Shown here: in pieces, positions 43,574 through 54,824 of the stretch
How the letters are laid out: the number at the start of each line of letters is the position of its first letter
Numbering within the stretch: the stretch's first letter is position 1
From: Phytophthora sp. 'mugwort'
Lineage: Eukaryota > Oomycota > Peronosporomycetes > Peronosporales > Peronosporaceae
Assembly (NCBI GenBank): GCA_033558025.1
Contig: JAUCEF010000001.1
Location: 1,302,001 to 1,366,000, forward strand
DNA: 64,000 nt
Reading direction: 5' to 3'
The notes under the pieces: model-generated
What the model was told of the DNA's origin: nothing
The model's database searches: none
Seen by the model: only the letters and a program-made list of their open reading frames with translations
Made by a program: the position numbers and the translations under genes

Positions 43574-44490
43574 TGCGCGTCGCTGTTGCTGGAACCGGAT
43601 CATTCGCCAAGCACTTTATTGACGAGCCTGCAGCCGGGCACGAAGTTGTCGTGCTCACACGCTCGCACAAGGACTTTTTGACGGCAAGAAGGGTGTGGTG
43701 GAGCAACGCATCACCGACTACTCATCCGTGCCGCAACTCGTGGAGCTGCTCAAGGACTGCGACACACTAGTCAGCATCATCTTTGATATCCAGCAGCCGA
43801 GCGCTGAGATCCACCTGACGCTGTTGGAGGCTTGCAAGCAGTCGCCCAAGTGCCAGCGCTTCATCCCCGCGGAGTACGGCGGGAACTCGGAGGATTTCCC
43901 TGAGGACGCCGAGTCCATGGACCAGCGCAACGTTCCGTTGAAGAAGGCGCTCAAGGCACAGAACGACGTTGAATGGACATTTATCTCACTTGGATGGGTC
44001 ATGGACTACATCGTCCCGAGCGCCAACCGGAACCACCCCAACCTTGGCCCCTTCAACCCCGCTCGATCTGTAAGCGCGCACCATGACCATCCCAGGCTCG
44101 GCAACGACGTCTTCTCGACGACCAGTGCACGCGACGTGACCAAGGCGATCGCGGAGCTTTTGAAAAGCAAGAACAAGTGGCGCCCGTACACCTACATCCA
44201 AGCCATGGAAACGACGTGGTGCAACTGGCAGAGCTGGGGAAGACGAGTGGTGGGGTGTCCGACCTCAAAGTGTCCTTCGAATCGGGCCGCGAGATCAAGG
44301 AGGCGCTGGAAAAGAAGGAATTGATGCAGTCCGCGATGCTGGCCGAGTTCAAGATGCTAGTACCATCGGGGAAATGCACGCTTAATCAAGAGAAGGTCAA
44401 ACGCGACCGAGCCGAGCACTTTCCCAATGTTCATTTGCGCACGGCGCAGGAGCTGCTGGACGCGGTGAAGGTGGACCCTTATAATTTTTG
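43574..44490 (+). pseudogene. NmrA-like (isoflavone-reductase-like) gene with two frameshifts
   Basis: The ATG at 43574 opens a Rossmann start (MRVAVAGTGSFAKHFIDE ... VVVLTRSHKDF). At a T-run near 43680 the frame shifts by one base and the protein continues (DGKKGVVEQRITDYSSVPQL, LIEAC-like helix, CQRFIPAEYGGNSEDFPED, WTFISLGWVMDYIVPS, TSARDVTKAIAELLKSKN). Near 44195 it shifts again to GNDVVQLAELGKTSGG and ends near ELLDAVKVDPYN. Segment order is that of NmrA-type NAD(P)-binding proteins. Both shifts are single-base and one is at a homopolymer, so sequencing error is possible; otherwise this is a recent pseudogene. A decayed partial copy lies at about 45991-46180. Confidence 0.65.
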
Positions 44491-44638
44491 GGGATTATAC
44501 AAGTGCTTTTTTTTCTTAAACTTTCTTTTGCTGTATAGAACTAACGTACCTGATGAGTTTGACGTCTTGATGTCGATGATCTGTACCAAGTTTTTCTCGT
44601 CACCGTGGCTTGGGCTGAAGGATCTGCTAAAACTTTCC

Positions 44639-45640
44639 TCAATCAAAATTCTGTCGGCACTCGAGAGGATACTTTGGACACACGGCATCGATGGCTGGCA
44701 TGATCGAGACCGGTAAGCTGTTTGCACCATTCTCTTGATCCACCATTTCAGCTTGTGATTGACAGACCACCGCGATAATTGACTCCAAAGCACCAGACGG
44801 ACATCGTGCAACCGCCAACCACATTGTATCGTGGTGTTTGATGCCCCCGTTGGCGAGCCTGAAGAAGGATTGCCACACAAATACATTGGTGTTCTCGAGC
44901 TCTGCGAGTTCCGCTCGACGGACAACCGCGTGGTAATTTAGAGGCGTGAGTTCTCCGGATTCCTCTCGAACGCCTCCCTGGAACTTCATCGTGCAGACGT
45001 TCGGTGATCGCTCTAGGACCCGAGCAGTTGGATTCACGTCATGCCCCGAGGCCTCTTCCGGCGCAAAGCTTCTGTCCGGACACGAGAGGGTTGTCCAAGT
45101 AGCAGCCGACATCGAGTGCACATCAAATGGAACACGTCGCACACAAACCAAAGTCGATTAAAAGTCTCCGGTCTGCACATGAGACCACAAATCTCTTTCC
45201 TCGCCTCCTCCACTCCGGAATCGAATACCATTCGAAGCAAACACGCCCGGCAATTGCGGCACAGCAGCCTCTGCTAGTTGCTTAAGTTGATTCAGTACCT
45301 GGTCGTCCTCCACCTTCTGATGCAGCTCTGCGAGCCATCTCACGCTGGAGGCCACTGCAGACTGTCATCTCTCGTGTAGTAGCTCCCACAGACGCTGAAT
45401 CCAGTCGGCATTGCTCTGTACTCGGCCGTTCAGAGCTCGATTGGTGCGCTCGGCTGCTTGCCGGGCACGTGCTTGACGTTCAGAGAAGCATCGCCACGCT
45501 GTCCGCAGGTCCCTCTGTGATTGTTCTCCACGAAGAAGCAGTGCTAGATAGACTTCCAGCTCAGAGACGAGGCTTTTCAGCGTGGAGAGCTCCGCTTTCT
45601 CGCGGTCTCGTGTCAAGTTTCGGCGACGTGGTTTGCGCAT
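44639..45640 (-). pseudogene. M96-like (oomycete mating-specific family) pseudogene
   Basis: Starts near 45640 with a basic coiled coil (MRKPRRRNLTRDREKAELS, LKSLVSELEVYLALLL) and a Trp/Arg helical part (WRCFSERQARARQAAERTNR). After LWELLHER an in-frame TGA interrupts it. It continues in the same frame (SSVRWLAELHQKVEDDQ) and then changes frame twice to DSGVEEARKEICGLMCRPE and FQGGVREESGELTPLNYHA, ENTNVFVWQSFFRLANGG, HDTMWLAVARCPSG. The order (basic leucine-rich start, Trp helix, START-like C-terminal half) is that of the M96 family common in Phytophthora. Assignment is by pattern only; the breaks show it is not a working gene in this assembly. Confidence 0.5.
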
Positions 45641-45990
45641 GAAAGAAAACGAGTGCTGGTCTGTGTTGGCCGCTACGGCGGGCCTTCATGAGCTTGTCGT
45701 AATCGCTGGTTATGGTCGTGAACATGGCTACATGTTTGATTCGTACATCGATATGGTCGTGAACATGGCTACATGCTGGATTTCATAGTTCGTGCTTGTC
45801 ACATGTATTATTTTAAACTTACATTAAGGATCGGACTCCGAGCCGTAGGTTATTAATAGTGATGTCCTTACTTGGCATTTACACTTCTCGAGGCTCTGAA
45901 GCTCTCGAAGCACTCGATGAACTAGTTAAAGTCACCATCTCCTCTCAGTGATCTCTTTTGAACTAAAAAAAACAGCTTTTATCTTTTCAA
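45641..45990. other. Spacer containing a 24-bp direct repeat
   Basis: 350 bases between two pseudogene fragments. The only structure seen is an exact 24-base direct repeat (listed separately). No coding signal. Confidence 0.4.
45711..45775. repeat. 24-bp exact direct repeat, period 41
   Basis: Copies at 45711-45734 and 45752-45775, each beginning TATGGTCGTGAACATGGC, separated by 17 bases. Probably a local replication-slippage duplication. Confidence 0.7.
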
Positions 45991-46180
45991 GCCATTGTGC
46001 GCGTTGGTATTGCTGGAGCTGCAGTGTCGAACGCTGCCCATCCGTCCTCACATCGACTTTTCGAAGGAGAAGAAGGGTGTAGCAGAGCAATCGATCGGCC
46101 TCTACTCGTCCGTTCCGCAGCTAAATTGCTGAGTGATTGCGATGCACTTGTCAGCGGCGATCTCGTATCTCGCGTAGACG
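45991..46180 (+). pseudogene. Relic of a second NmrA-like gene
   Basis: The nucleotides around GTGCGCGTTGGTATTGCTGG parallel the start of the gene at 43574. GACTTTTCGAAGGAGAAGAA and the following bases parallel its second block (AAGAAGGGTGTAGCAGAGCA against AAGAAGGGTGTGGTGGAGCA, then TCCGTTCCGCAGCT against TCCGTGCCGCAACT). About 60 codons of the gene are missing between them, and stops follow. It is an older partial copy of the neighbour. Confidence 0.5.
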
Positions 46181-46210
46181 TACGTCGATATGCTGTAGAA
46201 GCGTCCATGT

Positions 46211-48580
46211 GAAAAGCCAGATGCAGTCATTCCGTCCGTGCATACGTATCGTAGCAACGGTGGAGGAGGACCCAAGTCTCTGATCCACCATTACAATACA
46301 TTGGCCAGGAGGCTCGCGATACAGAGCAAAAACGTCCCGGCGTTCGTGCTGGACAGGAACCATGAAGATCCCCACAGTGAGCTGTAGTATATGTGGGATG
46401 GCAGGTGCGATCGCAGAGCAGCGCAATAAACACTTCATGCAAGCGTGGTGAGCTCAAGCTGTTTGTGCAGCTCGGTTTGACCAGCTTGCAGTGTGGTAAA
46501 CACTGGATGTGTGTAGTGGTTCCCTGGTGTTCAGCTCGGGATCACCACTAGCAGGCCTGCCAAGGCAACTTCAAGGTCGCCTGACCTTGGTAAGATCGAT
46601 CTGTCATCACAGAAGACCCAGATGTGTCGTTCGGCCCCAGGCTGACGGCAATGGGTGTGCATGTTCTCCCGGCCTGGCTGTCAGTGCCTGACCCGGGCTG
46701 TAAGAGGAACTCTGTATGTCAGACTTGCATATTGTACATTGCAGGATGTCGACGCCCCAGACATACTGTTTCTCCGTCTCTCTTGCATCAACCGCGGGAG
46801 GACGCTCCTGGACACGGTTGGTCAAGTAGACAATGAGCGTCGGGTTGATTTCCATCAAACCCCGGACCTCACTTTTCATTTCCATCCATCAATACACCTG
46901 GCTACAGTTCCGTGCGGGTTAAGCCCCCGCATCACCGCGTGTTTCAACTTTTGGATCTTCCGACCCGGGAAAAACTACAAACACTACAGTGTGTCGACAC
47001 TTGCTTGTAAGAATGTTGATTTGCAACCAGCTAGCGGTGGCGATGTGTCGTCTTCTTACTTTGCGATACACCATCAGCACCTCTAGCTCGCTTCAGTGAG
47101 CCGGCAGCATGACCCACGCATGCTCACGCATCGAATCTTCCACCCGGTGGATGGCAGCATTGCGGGCATTTGGAGAAGAGCAGCAATCGTTTCGGTCGTC
47201 CGCCAACTGAGCAGTACCTCACGAGATTGGCACATGCGACAGAGCCCTTGTTCCTCATCCTGAAGCCATTCCGATTCTTGTCGCGACAAGATCGCGAGAT
47301 TCCGCTGACGAAATCCGAGGATTCAGATTCACTTGCTCTACGACTCCTGCTAAACCAACAGGAAAGCAATATTCGACGTCTGCTGGAGATCACCTGGCCT
47401 GATTGTACAATGATCTCGCCCGTGATATCAACTCCACGTAGTCAAATGTGCCTCTCTATCATCTGGTTACGGTTTGTAAAAAAAAAAAAATACAAAATGG
47501 TGGATTTCTACTTAAAGCAGATGTGCTTGCTTAACTATGGCGATGGTCGTTTTCAATAGGATGACCGATGTACTAGCACATGCTGCCCCACTCTTCCAAT
47601 AGGCTGAACAGTTCGTCTACCGATATCCGGTTGGAAGTGACAACATCGCAGTACTTAGCTCATCCTTATGCCAGCTTCCACGGCCACCCGCACGTGTAGT
47701 AGTGGAAAGCTGTCTTCGTCCAGCAGTTAGCAAATGTCATCGTTCTAGCTCTCGATGCTTCACAGCACCAATGTCGCACGCCCACGTTGTATACTATAGT
47801 TTAGCTACGATATTGGCGGGTCTGTAGTCCGCGCTCCAGAATATACCATTATTCTGATACATTCCAGTCTGTGATAACTCCATTGAGTGATACTATGGCG
47901 GCTACCGAAGCTATCACACTCGAAAGGAATCTGTACAAATTTTTATGGATGGACACCGCTAGCTATGGAGCTCCTTCCTCATCACGACCTCAATTGGCAA
48001 TTGAGGTGGGCATCGTGATAGCACGAGCGCAGTGCCGCGTCCTAATCGACTGGTGAGGAGTCCTTCATCCAGGCTAAACTTCAGATTAATGTACTTCCCT
48101 GCGAAGCCTTGTGCTTACTGTATACAGGAATCACAGTACGATGCGACGCGGTCCAGCGTCCTGTTTCTGCGTGTCAAACCCCGCCATCGCAGTGTGTGTG
48201 TTGGCCCGACGCGTTAAGCATCAAGGGCCATACCATGTCATGGCTCGCTAAATAACATGGCAGCTAATATGTCCCTGTTGCACTAAAATCGATACTGCCT
48301 TGACCTGCGCTAGCCCACCAGTGGCTACGTCACTGCCGAGGACCTCGGAAAACAGAAACTGCGAGCGGCCAGCAATCGAGTGGGTGGTGGACCGCCGCCA
48401 GCGGTCCGTTCAGAAGATCCGACCATCGTGGCGCATCCCTCCTAGCGTGTCATACCTCACGTACGTACCGTCTTAACTTGAATAATCTATGTAAGCTGGG
48501 TTCCTGGCGCTCTCCCGTAAGTATCCAAGATCGTGGTATCCTTGAGTTTTTTTACGGACGCAACGCCCGCTCCTTCGGCC
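46211..48580. other. Gene-poor stretch
   Basis: 2.4 kb without a supported gene. The largest ORFs (143 codons at 46655-47086 and 129 codons at 47170-47559, both plus) have no motif. There is an A-run of about 13 at 47478. Likely decayed intergenic DNA, with the promoter of the next gene at its right end. Confidence 0.4.
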
Positions 48581-49828
48581 ATGGACGTCACATCTGAATT
48601 TTCTCGGCTCGACGCACGGTCCATAGGAACAGCCCAAGAGAGACCCAAGTCCATCTTCACCATGGCAGACGCGATCCCGGTCGACCCCATGACCACCCCG
48701 GCGCCGACGGCGGCGCCCCTTGAATGGCCCGAGAATATGACCACCACTGAGGGCATCATCATCGCTGTGCTTCCTTTCGCGGCGCTCGTGCTATGCTACG
48801 TCATGCTTCGCCTCGTGTGGCGCGTGCCCACGCCGCTACCTGTGCGTGCTCCTGTGCCGTCGTATGGCGCCACGGGCGAGCAGCTACAGCCCATTACCGC
48901 TGTCAAAACGTCGCTCGTCGAGGAAGGAGAAGTGGCCGGAGACTACGAGGAACACTGGTACAACACGTTTGACTTTGCCTTCTTGGTCGGCATGGCCGTA
49001 TACGCCGCCGTGATGGTTGTGCTGACGGTCATCTACGAGCCGGCGTGGCTGCATGAAACCAAGTTCTGGCTCATGCAGCTACCTAAGCTTTGCGTCATGA
49101 TTGTCGTATCACTTATCGGTGGTATTGTCTGCCGCTGCTTCTGCGTCGTGGACGAGAAGGGATACATCATGACCAACAAGTCATCTAAGTTCAAAGTCAA
49201 CTACACACGAAAACTGCAGCACTTCGCTGCCTACATGGTGCCGCTGGTCATCAAGGCTGACTACCCCGGGCCGCTCGCTCTAGCTTGGGGTGACTTCTTC
49301 ACCATGATGGGTTTCCTCGTGCTCATCAAGCCCATTCGTGAGCACTCCAAGTTCTTCATGCTGCAGTTCAACTCTCTGGACCGTCCGGAGGACCGCCCGA
49401 ACACGCTCAAGTGGATCATCCTGGGCAACATCGCCCCGGGTATGTTCATCTTGATGTTCTTCAAGTGGCTGTTTGCAGCCCAGGGAGCGCTGACGTTCAT
49501 CCTCGTGTTCATCACGGGCATCGGCGACGGTCTAGCGGAGCCTGTGGGCATCACGTGGGGCCGCCACAAGTACAAAACGCGCAGCTGCTTCTCGAAGAAC
49601 AAGTACACTCGTAGCTGGGAGGGCAGCGCTTGCGTATTCCTGTCTGGCTTGGTGTTCCCTGCTCTACAGTACGCCGCGTTCGACAACTTCTGGCAGGTGC
49701 TACTGTCGATGCTGATCCTGGCACCGACGATGGCGTACGCAGAGGCGACTGCTCCGCACACGATGGACACGCCGGTGCTGATGATCGGGTGCGGCGTGAT
49801 CTTGTATGCCATTGTGAACATCGTCTAA
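48581..49828 (+). CDS. Polytopic membrane protein, phytol/dolichol-kinase-like (copy 1)
   Basis: 415 residues from the ATG at 48581. A second ATG at 48662 (MADAIPVDPMTTP) would give 388 residues and is also credible. About eight membrane helices are visible, the first near GIIIAVLPFAALVLCYVML. The family motifs are RKLQHFAAYMVPL (basic residues plus His) and TGIGDGLAEPVGITWGRHKY followed by RSWEGSACVFLSG. These match the order of motifs in phytol kinase (VTE5) and related CTP-dependent prenol kinases. The substrate is unknown; oomycetes lack plastids, so dolichol or salvaged phytol are candidates. The C-terminal half is almost identical to the inverted copy at 54825-56048, whereas the N-terminal half is divergent. 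Confidence 0.75.
   Translation: MDVTSEFSRLDARSIGTAQERPKSIFTMADAIPVDPMTTPAPTAAPLEWPENMTTTEGIIIAVLPFAALVLCYVMLRLVWRVPTPLPVRAPVPSYGATGEQLQPITAVKTSLVEEGEVAGDYEEHWYNTFDFAFLVGMAVYAAVMVVLTVIYEPAWLHETKFWLMQLPKLCVMIVVSLIGGIVCRCFCVVDEKGYIMTNKSSKFKVNYTRKLQHFAAYMVPLVIKADYPGPLALAWGDFFTMMGFLVLIKPIREHSKFFMLQFNSLDRPEDRPNTLKWIILGNIAPGMFILMFFKWLFAAQGALTFILVFITGIGDGLAEPVGITWGRHKYKTRSCFSKNKYTRSWEGSACVFLSGLVFPALQYAAFDNFWQVLLSMLILAPTMAYAEATAPHTMDTPVLMIGCGVILYAIVNIV
49286..49798 (+). repeat. Inverted identical tract, arm 1
   Basis: This 513-base stretch appears identical to the reverse complement of 54855-55367. All reading frames of the two regions give the same peptides, and base comparison at both ends shows where identity stops. 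Differences resume immediately outside (A or T changes at 49282 and 49285, and at 49799). Confidence 0.75.
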
Positions 49829-49937
49829 GTACTACCACCCCCATTAGAGGAGAGGGCCATTAAGCGTGACACATTTTTTCAATTGAACATGTTTGATGAA
49901 CAAGGTATTCCGCCATATTTCTATAGTAACTGAAATC

Positions 49938-50570
49938 TTAAAAAATGCCACGAGATCTCCAATTGCACGGATCGAAGTCGTCGTCGGAATCTCCGCTATC
50001 TAACTCCTGCTGCTTCTTGGACTTCTTGCGTTTCTTGCGCTTCTGCTTGCACTCGTTCAGCGCCGATTGGACAGCACTGGCGCCTTCTGTCTCACCGTCT
50101 TCTTCAACCACCTCGTCCGTGCTTTCCGACTTTCGCTTCTCAGTCTTGGGCTTCTTGTCTCCATTGCGGAGATTGGTCGCACGCTCCAGCGCCGCGCGGT
50201 ATCTGTCCACGTACTGCATGTTCTCGAGCTGCTCGACGGCCTCGCGCTCCTTGGTCTCCTCCACGTGTTCCTTCTCTTCCTTGGCCGACTGATTTTCCAC
50301 CTCAGTCGCAAACTCCTGGAACGCCTCCCACTCGGACTCGAGCTGTTTCTCGGCCAGCTGCTTCACGTCCACTTTGCGGGCCTTGGCGTCCGCCAGCGAG
50401 TCGTCGAAGAAGCCCGCAGGGATCGCTGGACTGGCGGTAGAGCTACCCACTTTTGATACAGGCGGCTTTGCCCGCACAGAAGATGGCTCCTGACGAGATG
50501 CAGTGGGGGCGCTGGGCTTCTGCTTGGCCTCCTTCATCAGCCGCCGGATCTCATCCTTCTTACTGCCCAT
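49938..50570 (-). CDS. ZNF830-like protein lacking its zinc finger
   Basis: 210 residues from the ATG at 50570 (the open frame extends 38 codons further without family features). The N-terminus DEIRRLMKEAKQK matches the conserved start of ZNF830/CCDC16 (RRLMKE...). The C-terminal half has IPAGFFDDSLADAKARKVD, then SEWEAFQEFATEVE and a Glu/Lys-rich coiled region ending in Lys-rich and acidic Ser stretches. The C2H2-like finger that should lie between them is absent: only a Ser/Pro-rich linker is there. In animals ZNF830 works in pre-mRNA splicing (XAB2 complex) and DNA repair. This version would have lost direct nucleic-acid contact through the finger. Single exon, convergent with the kinase-like gene. 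Confidence 0.7.
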   Translation of the reverse strand: MGSKKDEIRRLMKEAKQKPSAPTASRQEPSSVRAKPPVSKVGSSTASPAIPAGFFDDSLADAKARKVDVKQLAEKQLESEWEAFQEFATEVENQSAKEEKEHVEETKEREAVEQLENMQYVDRYRAALERATNLRNGDKKPKTEKRKSESTDEVVEEDGETEGASAVQSALNECKQKRKKRKKSKKQQELDSGDSDDDFDPCNWRSRGIF

Positions 50571-50712
50571 GGTGTCGGCAATTGCAATTTGGTACCGTTT
50601 TGATTCGTGTTTTTTTGTGATTTGTGATTTAATTAAAAAGTTGAAGTTTGGATCTTGTAAAAAGTAAATGACAGGAGGATACAAATGACAACAGCAAAAT
50701 GGGGAAGAGCCC

Positions 50713-53700
50713 TTAGGTCATCTCAAAGCCGGCACCGGACGAGATGGACGTAAGCAGCTTCGCGCGAAGCATCTTGTACGACGAGTACGTGGGCAGCTTA
50801 AGCGTGTTGAAGCACGTCGAGGAGCTCGGCAGCAGTTCGTCGTCGCTTCGAATGGGGATCTTTTGCACGCAAAACTGGGGGGTGAGCGACGCGAAGCCCA
50901 GCGACGGAGCGCGCTGGCAGCTTGTGGTGAAGCGTAAAAACGCAGCCTGCTCGGAAGGCGTGAAACTCGCTAGCGCCTGCCACAGCCACGTGACGCGTTT
51001 ATCTAACGCGTAGTAGCCACCGGCGTATCGTGTGTTGGCCCTGAGGTCCTCGACGGCAAGCTTGCCGCTCTTACCCGAAATAAGCACTTGTAGCTCGGGT
51101 TCATTGAACATCTGAAGCCAGCGCGGGTCGATGAGATCGGACAATCCCGTGCGGAAGGCGGCACACTGTTCACGAATCTGTGTGTTGAGATAGTAGTTCG
51201 CAACTAGATGGATATACCGCGTTTTGTTTCGGTTCGTCACGGGGACATTGCCACCGCCAGAAATGATTTCGATCTCTTTTTGTTCGCCAAAGACATCGTG
51301 GACAACGGTGTGGGTTAACCCAAGATCTTCCACATCGCCATCATATGACTTGAGGAACATCAGATTCTGCAATAAATACCACGCACAATTCAGAATAAAA
51401 CCCTTTGCAGAATTCACGCTTAAGCGACATCACCTTGTAAATTTCAGGATCCAGAGATGGCAGCTCGTTTAACTGGTTGAACGAATGCAGAAGCTTGGAA
51501 AGGAAGAAATGAGCGAACTTTGGCTGAACCACGATACCTTCATACAGAGCCTTTCCAAGGATCCGGCCGACAAACTGGAACATCGTTAGGTGGTCGCTCT
51601 CGCGTAAGAAGTGACTTGAGGCTGAATTGGGGTTGGGATACAGCAGTTGATCGTGGGTTGTAAGGAAAAGTCCATACTGCAGATCAAACGCAAGCGTCGA
51701 CAGGTCCAACCAAAACTCTTTGAAGAGTCCGCCAGCATCGATGCCGACTTCCTCACGTCCAGCAGAGTTGACGAACACGACATTAATGCGCTTCTTCAAA
51801 TTCGTTCCGATTGAGTTCAGCTTTCTCAAACCGTCTTCTAGAATGGCACCGCGATGAATACGGATGCGGTATACCGAACAACTTTCGTTCTGGTGTCTTT
51901 CCTTGTCGGTCTTGACGAGTCTTTGGAATAATTTGACCCGATCACAAAAAGGGACAAGGTATGGCATCGATTGGATTAGCTTGTTGGCTCGCGGTGTCCC
52001 TTGCAAAACCTCTTCAATCAACTGGTTGCTGTCAAGCTCGGCAATAATCCTGACATGCATAGATTCGCACAGGTATTTAGTTATCACCTTGAGTGACGTT
52101 CAATATATTCTAGCAACAGCTTACCAGCTCGTGACATTGCAAAAAGGCTGGCGAGAGCATCGATTGTACAGAACTCGCATCAATCGAGTCGCCACTTCGA
52201 CGACGAACATGCCAAACGCAACTGATTCGGACGACGGAGCGAGATTTGCATAGGTCCAATACGCCTCATGAAGTGCATGCTTCAGACTCAGAACAATCCG
52301 CTCAATTTGGCAAAGAGGTAGCGGGTATTCCTGTTCGTACATCTTCAGAGAGGCACGAACACACGGTTAATACAATGTCGACCAAGGATGTGTTTACCAA
52401 CACGAAATAAATAAGTCTCACCTCTTCATCGTCCATTACGACCAGAAGATGTTCGTATGACATACAAAACAGCACCAACATGCACACATACGGATCCGAA
52501 CTGCGTGCGTGGATCAAGTCCACATTCTGTCACATATCACGGTAGTCAGCTGCAGACCATACAACACCAGAGCCGAAACAGTATTTACCTTCGCGAAGTC
52601 CTCAAAATTTCGGGTGTCTTGCAGTACACACCAAAGCATACGGACCAGAGATACGTTTTGCGTCTCATTTTCCTCTCTGTCGATGATTTCGACATGATAG
52701 AAGGCCAGCGTGTTGAGTAAGCGCATTGCGTAGGACTGGCGTTTCCCGCCATCATTTCCCCACCGGAAGAGAAATGTTCCGCACAGACAGGACAGTGCCT
52801 TAATGTTCTCCAGAATGAAAGGATCAGAGCTTTTCGAAAGCTTTCTGGTTGCGGCACGATGAACCATAGAAGTCGATGGCTTCTTGACATCATCAACACC
52901 GCTTGCAGCAATTTGGCGCGCTTGTTTTGAGGTATTTTGCAACGCAGCAGCTCCATCAGAACTGTCATTCTCTTCGCCGCCCTCCCGTCTACGTCGGAGC
53001 CCAGCTTTTTCGAACAAATTCCGAGCCCATGTTGCCTTTCCAATGGATTTCACCTTCTGCCATGTAACTGAGAGGGATGTTGACAATGACGAAGCTGATG
53101 CGATATCACCAAAACCAAATTGTTCCTAGAAGCAGGAAGATGCGTAATCGTCAGTCCACATTTTTAAACTGATACCAGATCGTCACCCTTACCACAATCG
53201 TTGGTGCTTCAGGATACATTGGTGTCGGGCGTTGAGTTTCCAGCGCATGGCGAAGAGACCTTGGAGAAAAGGAAAGGAGATGATTGCACATTGAGCGCAG
53301 GTACTGATCATTAACCAAGATTTGTAGTTGCTCGTTCAAAGCTTCTGGAAAAACCACGGGCACGGAGTGAGACTCGGTTACTTTTGTCCACGAAACAGCC
53401 ACTCCCGAAGCAGCGTACGTAGCGGGAGGCACAGATTGCAACAGCTTTGAAAGCAGCTGGACCTCGCTCAGCACTACAGTGTCGGTTTTACCCTCCACCC
53501 TACACAATAACAACTCGTCAGCTCCTCCTAGGCACATGCAGAGTATTATTAATACGAACACTCACCGATCAGAAATCCAAAGGATATTTCCAAGAAACCA
53601 GGCTTCGGATGCAATTCCAGTAACAGGTGATGAAGGAAAGTCGAAGACTGACAAATGTAATCCAGCGCTAAGTAGTCTATACCACAGCGACAAGTTCGTG

Positions 53701-54713
53701 AGCTGGAGGAGTCGATCAGTTGATACAACTTGGTTTAAAAGCGGCACTGAAAAGACCTGACAAGACCGCAGCATATACGTGACACAAGGTCAGACGGTGT
53801 TATAGCTATCTATACAGCAAGGAAATTACGCTTACTTCCATCACGAACGCCTCTAGAATTCCGTTTGTCGTAAGAAGATGCACAAGAAAGTCTAGCAGGG
53901 CATTGCAATATGGCGACTCCTTTGCACGGGAAGAAATTGGGAGCAGACCTCGTGCCGAAATGAACCCCTGTCGGACAATCTGCGCCACTGAAGCTCTTGG
54001 CATCGCACTGTACAGCATCTTCCGAGCTTGTTGCGGGTGAAACACAGTCAACCGTCCGGACATCAAGTACTGCTGTATCTCCTGTAGCGACTCCATCAAG
54101 ACCCGCACGGCCGTAAACCCCGCAGACACATCCACTGAGGAAGACGACGAGCTGCACTGCAGACACAAGTCAATGAGGCGTCGCAGTTGCCAGTCTCTCT
54201 GCTTCTCTTTGCTCCCTTTGATCCCGTCAGAAGTAGCGGCCACCGAGTCTGCAAACAGCGAGCTCAACTGCAACAACCTTTCAGTGTCTTCTCCATCTCC
54301 GGTGTAGAAGGACAGCACCAGACGCAGCAGCTACAACAATATAATCGTATAAATAAGAAGACCCCATATACAAATCTTTTAGAAGCCGTACGAGGTCCAG
54401 AGCCCCGAGTGTAGCAGTGTTTCACCTCGAGTAGCGCGCCATAAGGAAGTGGCATGGTGGATAGCTGCAAAATGATCTTCAACTTGGTAATGTCGCCTAG
54501 TTTCTGGTCGAATTCAGCGCGCGTCTGCGTTCGAAGGCGCCGAGCAGCGAGACGGCCACGCACGAACGCCTGTAGCTGCTGCGCCGCCGTCTCCTGCTCC
54601 TTGCGTTGACCGCGAGCCTCTCGCTGCTCTCTAGCCAGCTGCAGCACGCGCGCGCGGTCGTCCCGCCGGCCTCCACCGCCCCCGCGAGCCAACTCGTTAT
54701 CTCGCAGGAACAT
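50713..54713 (-). CDS. HECT E3 ubiquitin ligase, UBE3C/HUL5 type (nine exons)
   Basis: Exons 54713-54426, 54330-53836, 53756-53566, 53499-53193, 53125-52589, 52526-52422, 52342-52125, 52049-51434 and 51366-50713 join in frame to 1136 residues. All eight introns are GT-AG and 62-95 bases long. The N-terminus has an IQ-like motif (AAQQLQAFVRGRLAARRLR), as in UBE3B and UBE3C. A long helical middle follows. The HECT domain occupies about the last 350 residues (VPFCDRVKLFQRLV, GIDAGGLFKEFWLDL, LLYPNPNS, LGKALYEGIVV, LIDPRWLQMFNEPELQVLISG). The catalytic cysteine is in SSSTCFNTLKLP, and the C-terminus ends GAGFEM plus one residue. HUL5/UBE3C extend ubiquitin chains on proteasome-bound substrates. 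UBE3B remains an alternative assignment. Confidence 0.9.
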
Positions 54714-54824
54714 CCTGGAATATAATACGCTTTCCCTTGTGTGGATACTTTCAACCAATTAAATTCGATTAAAATGTAGCCATATGTACGAATGCTTCAA
54801 GTTGAAGCTAGATCCTACCCGATC

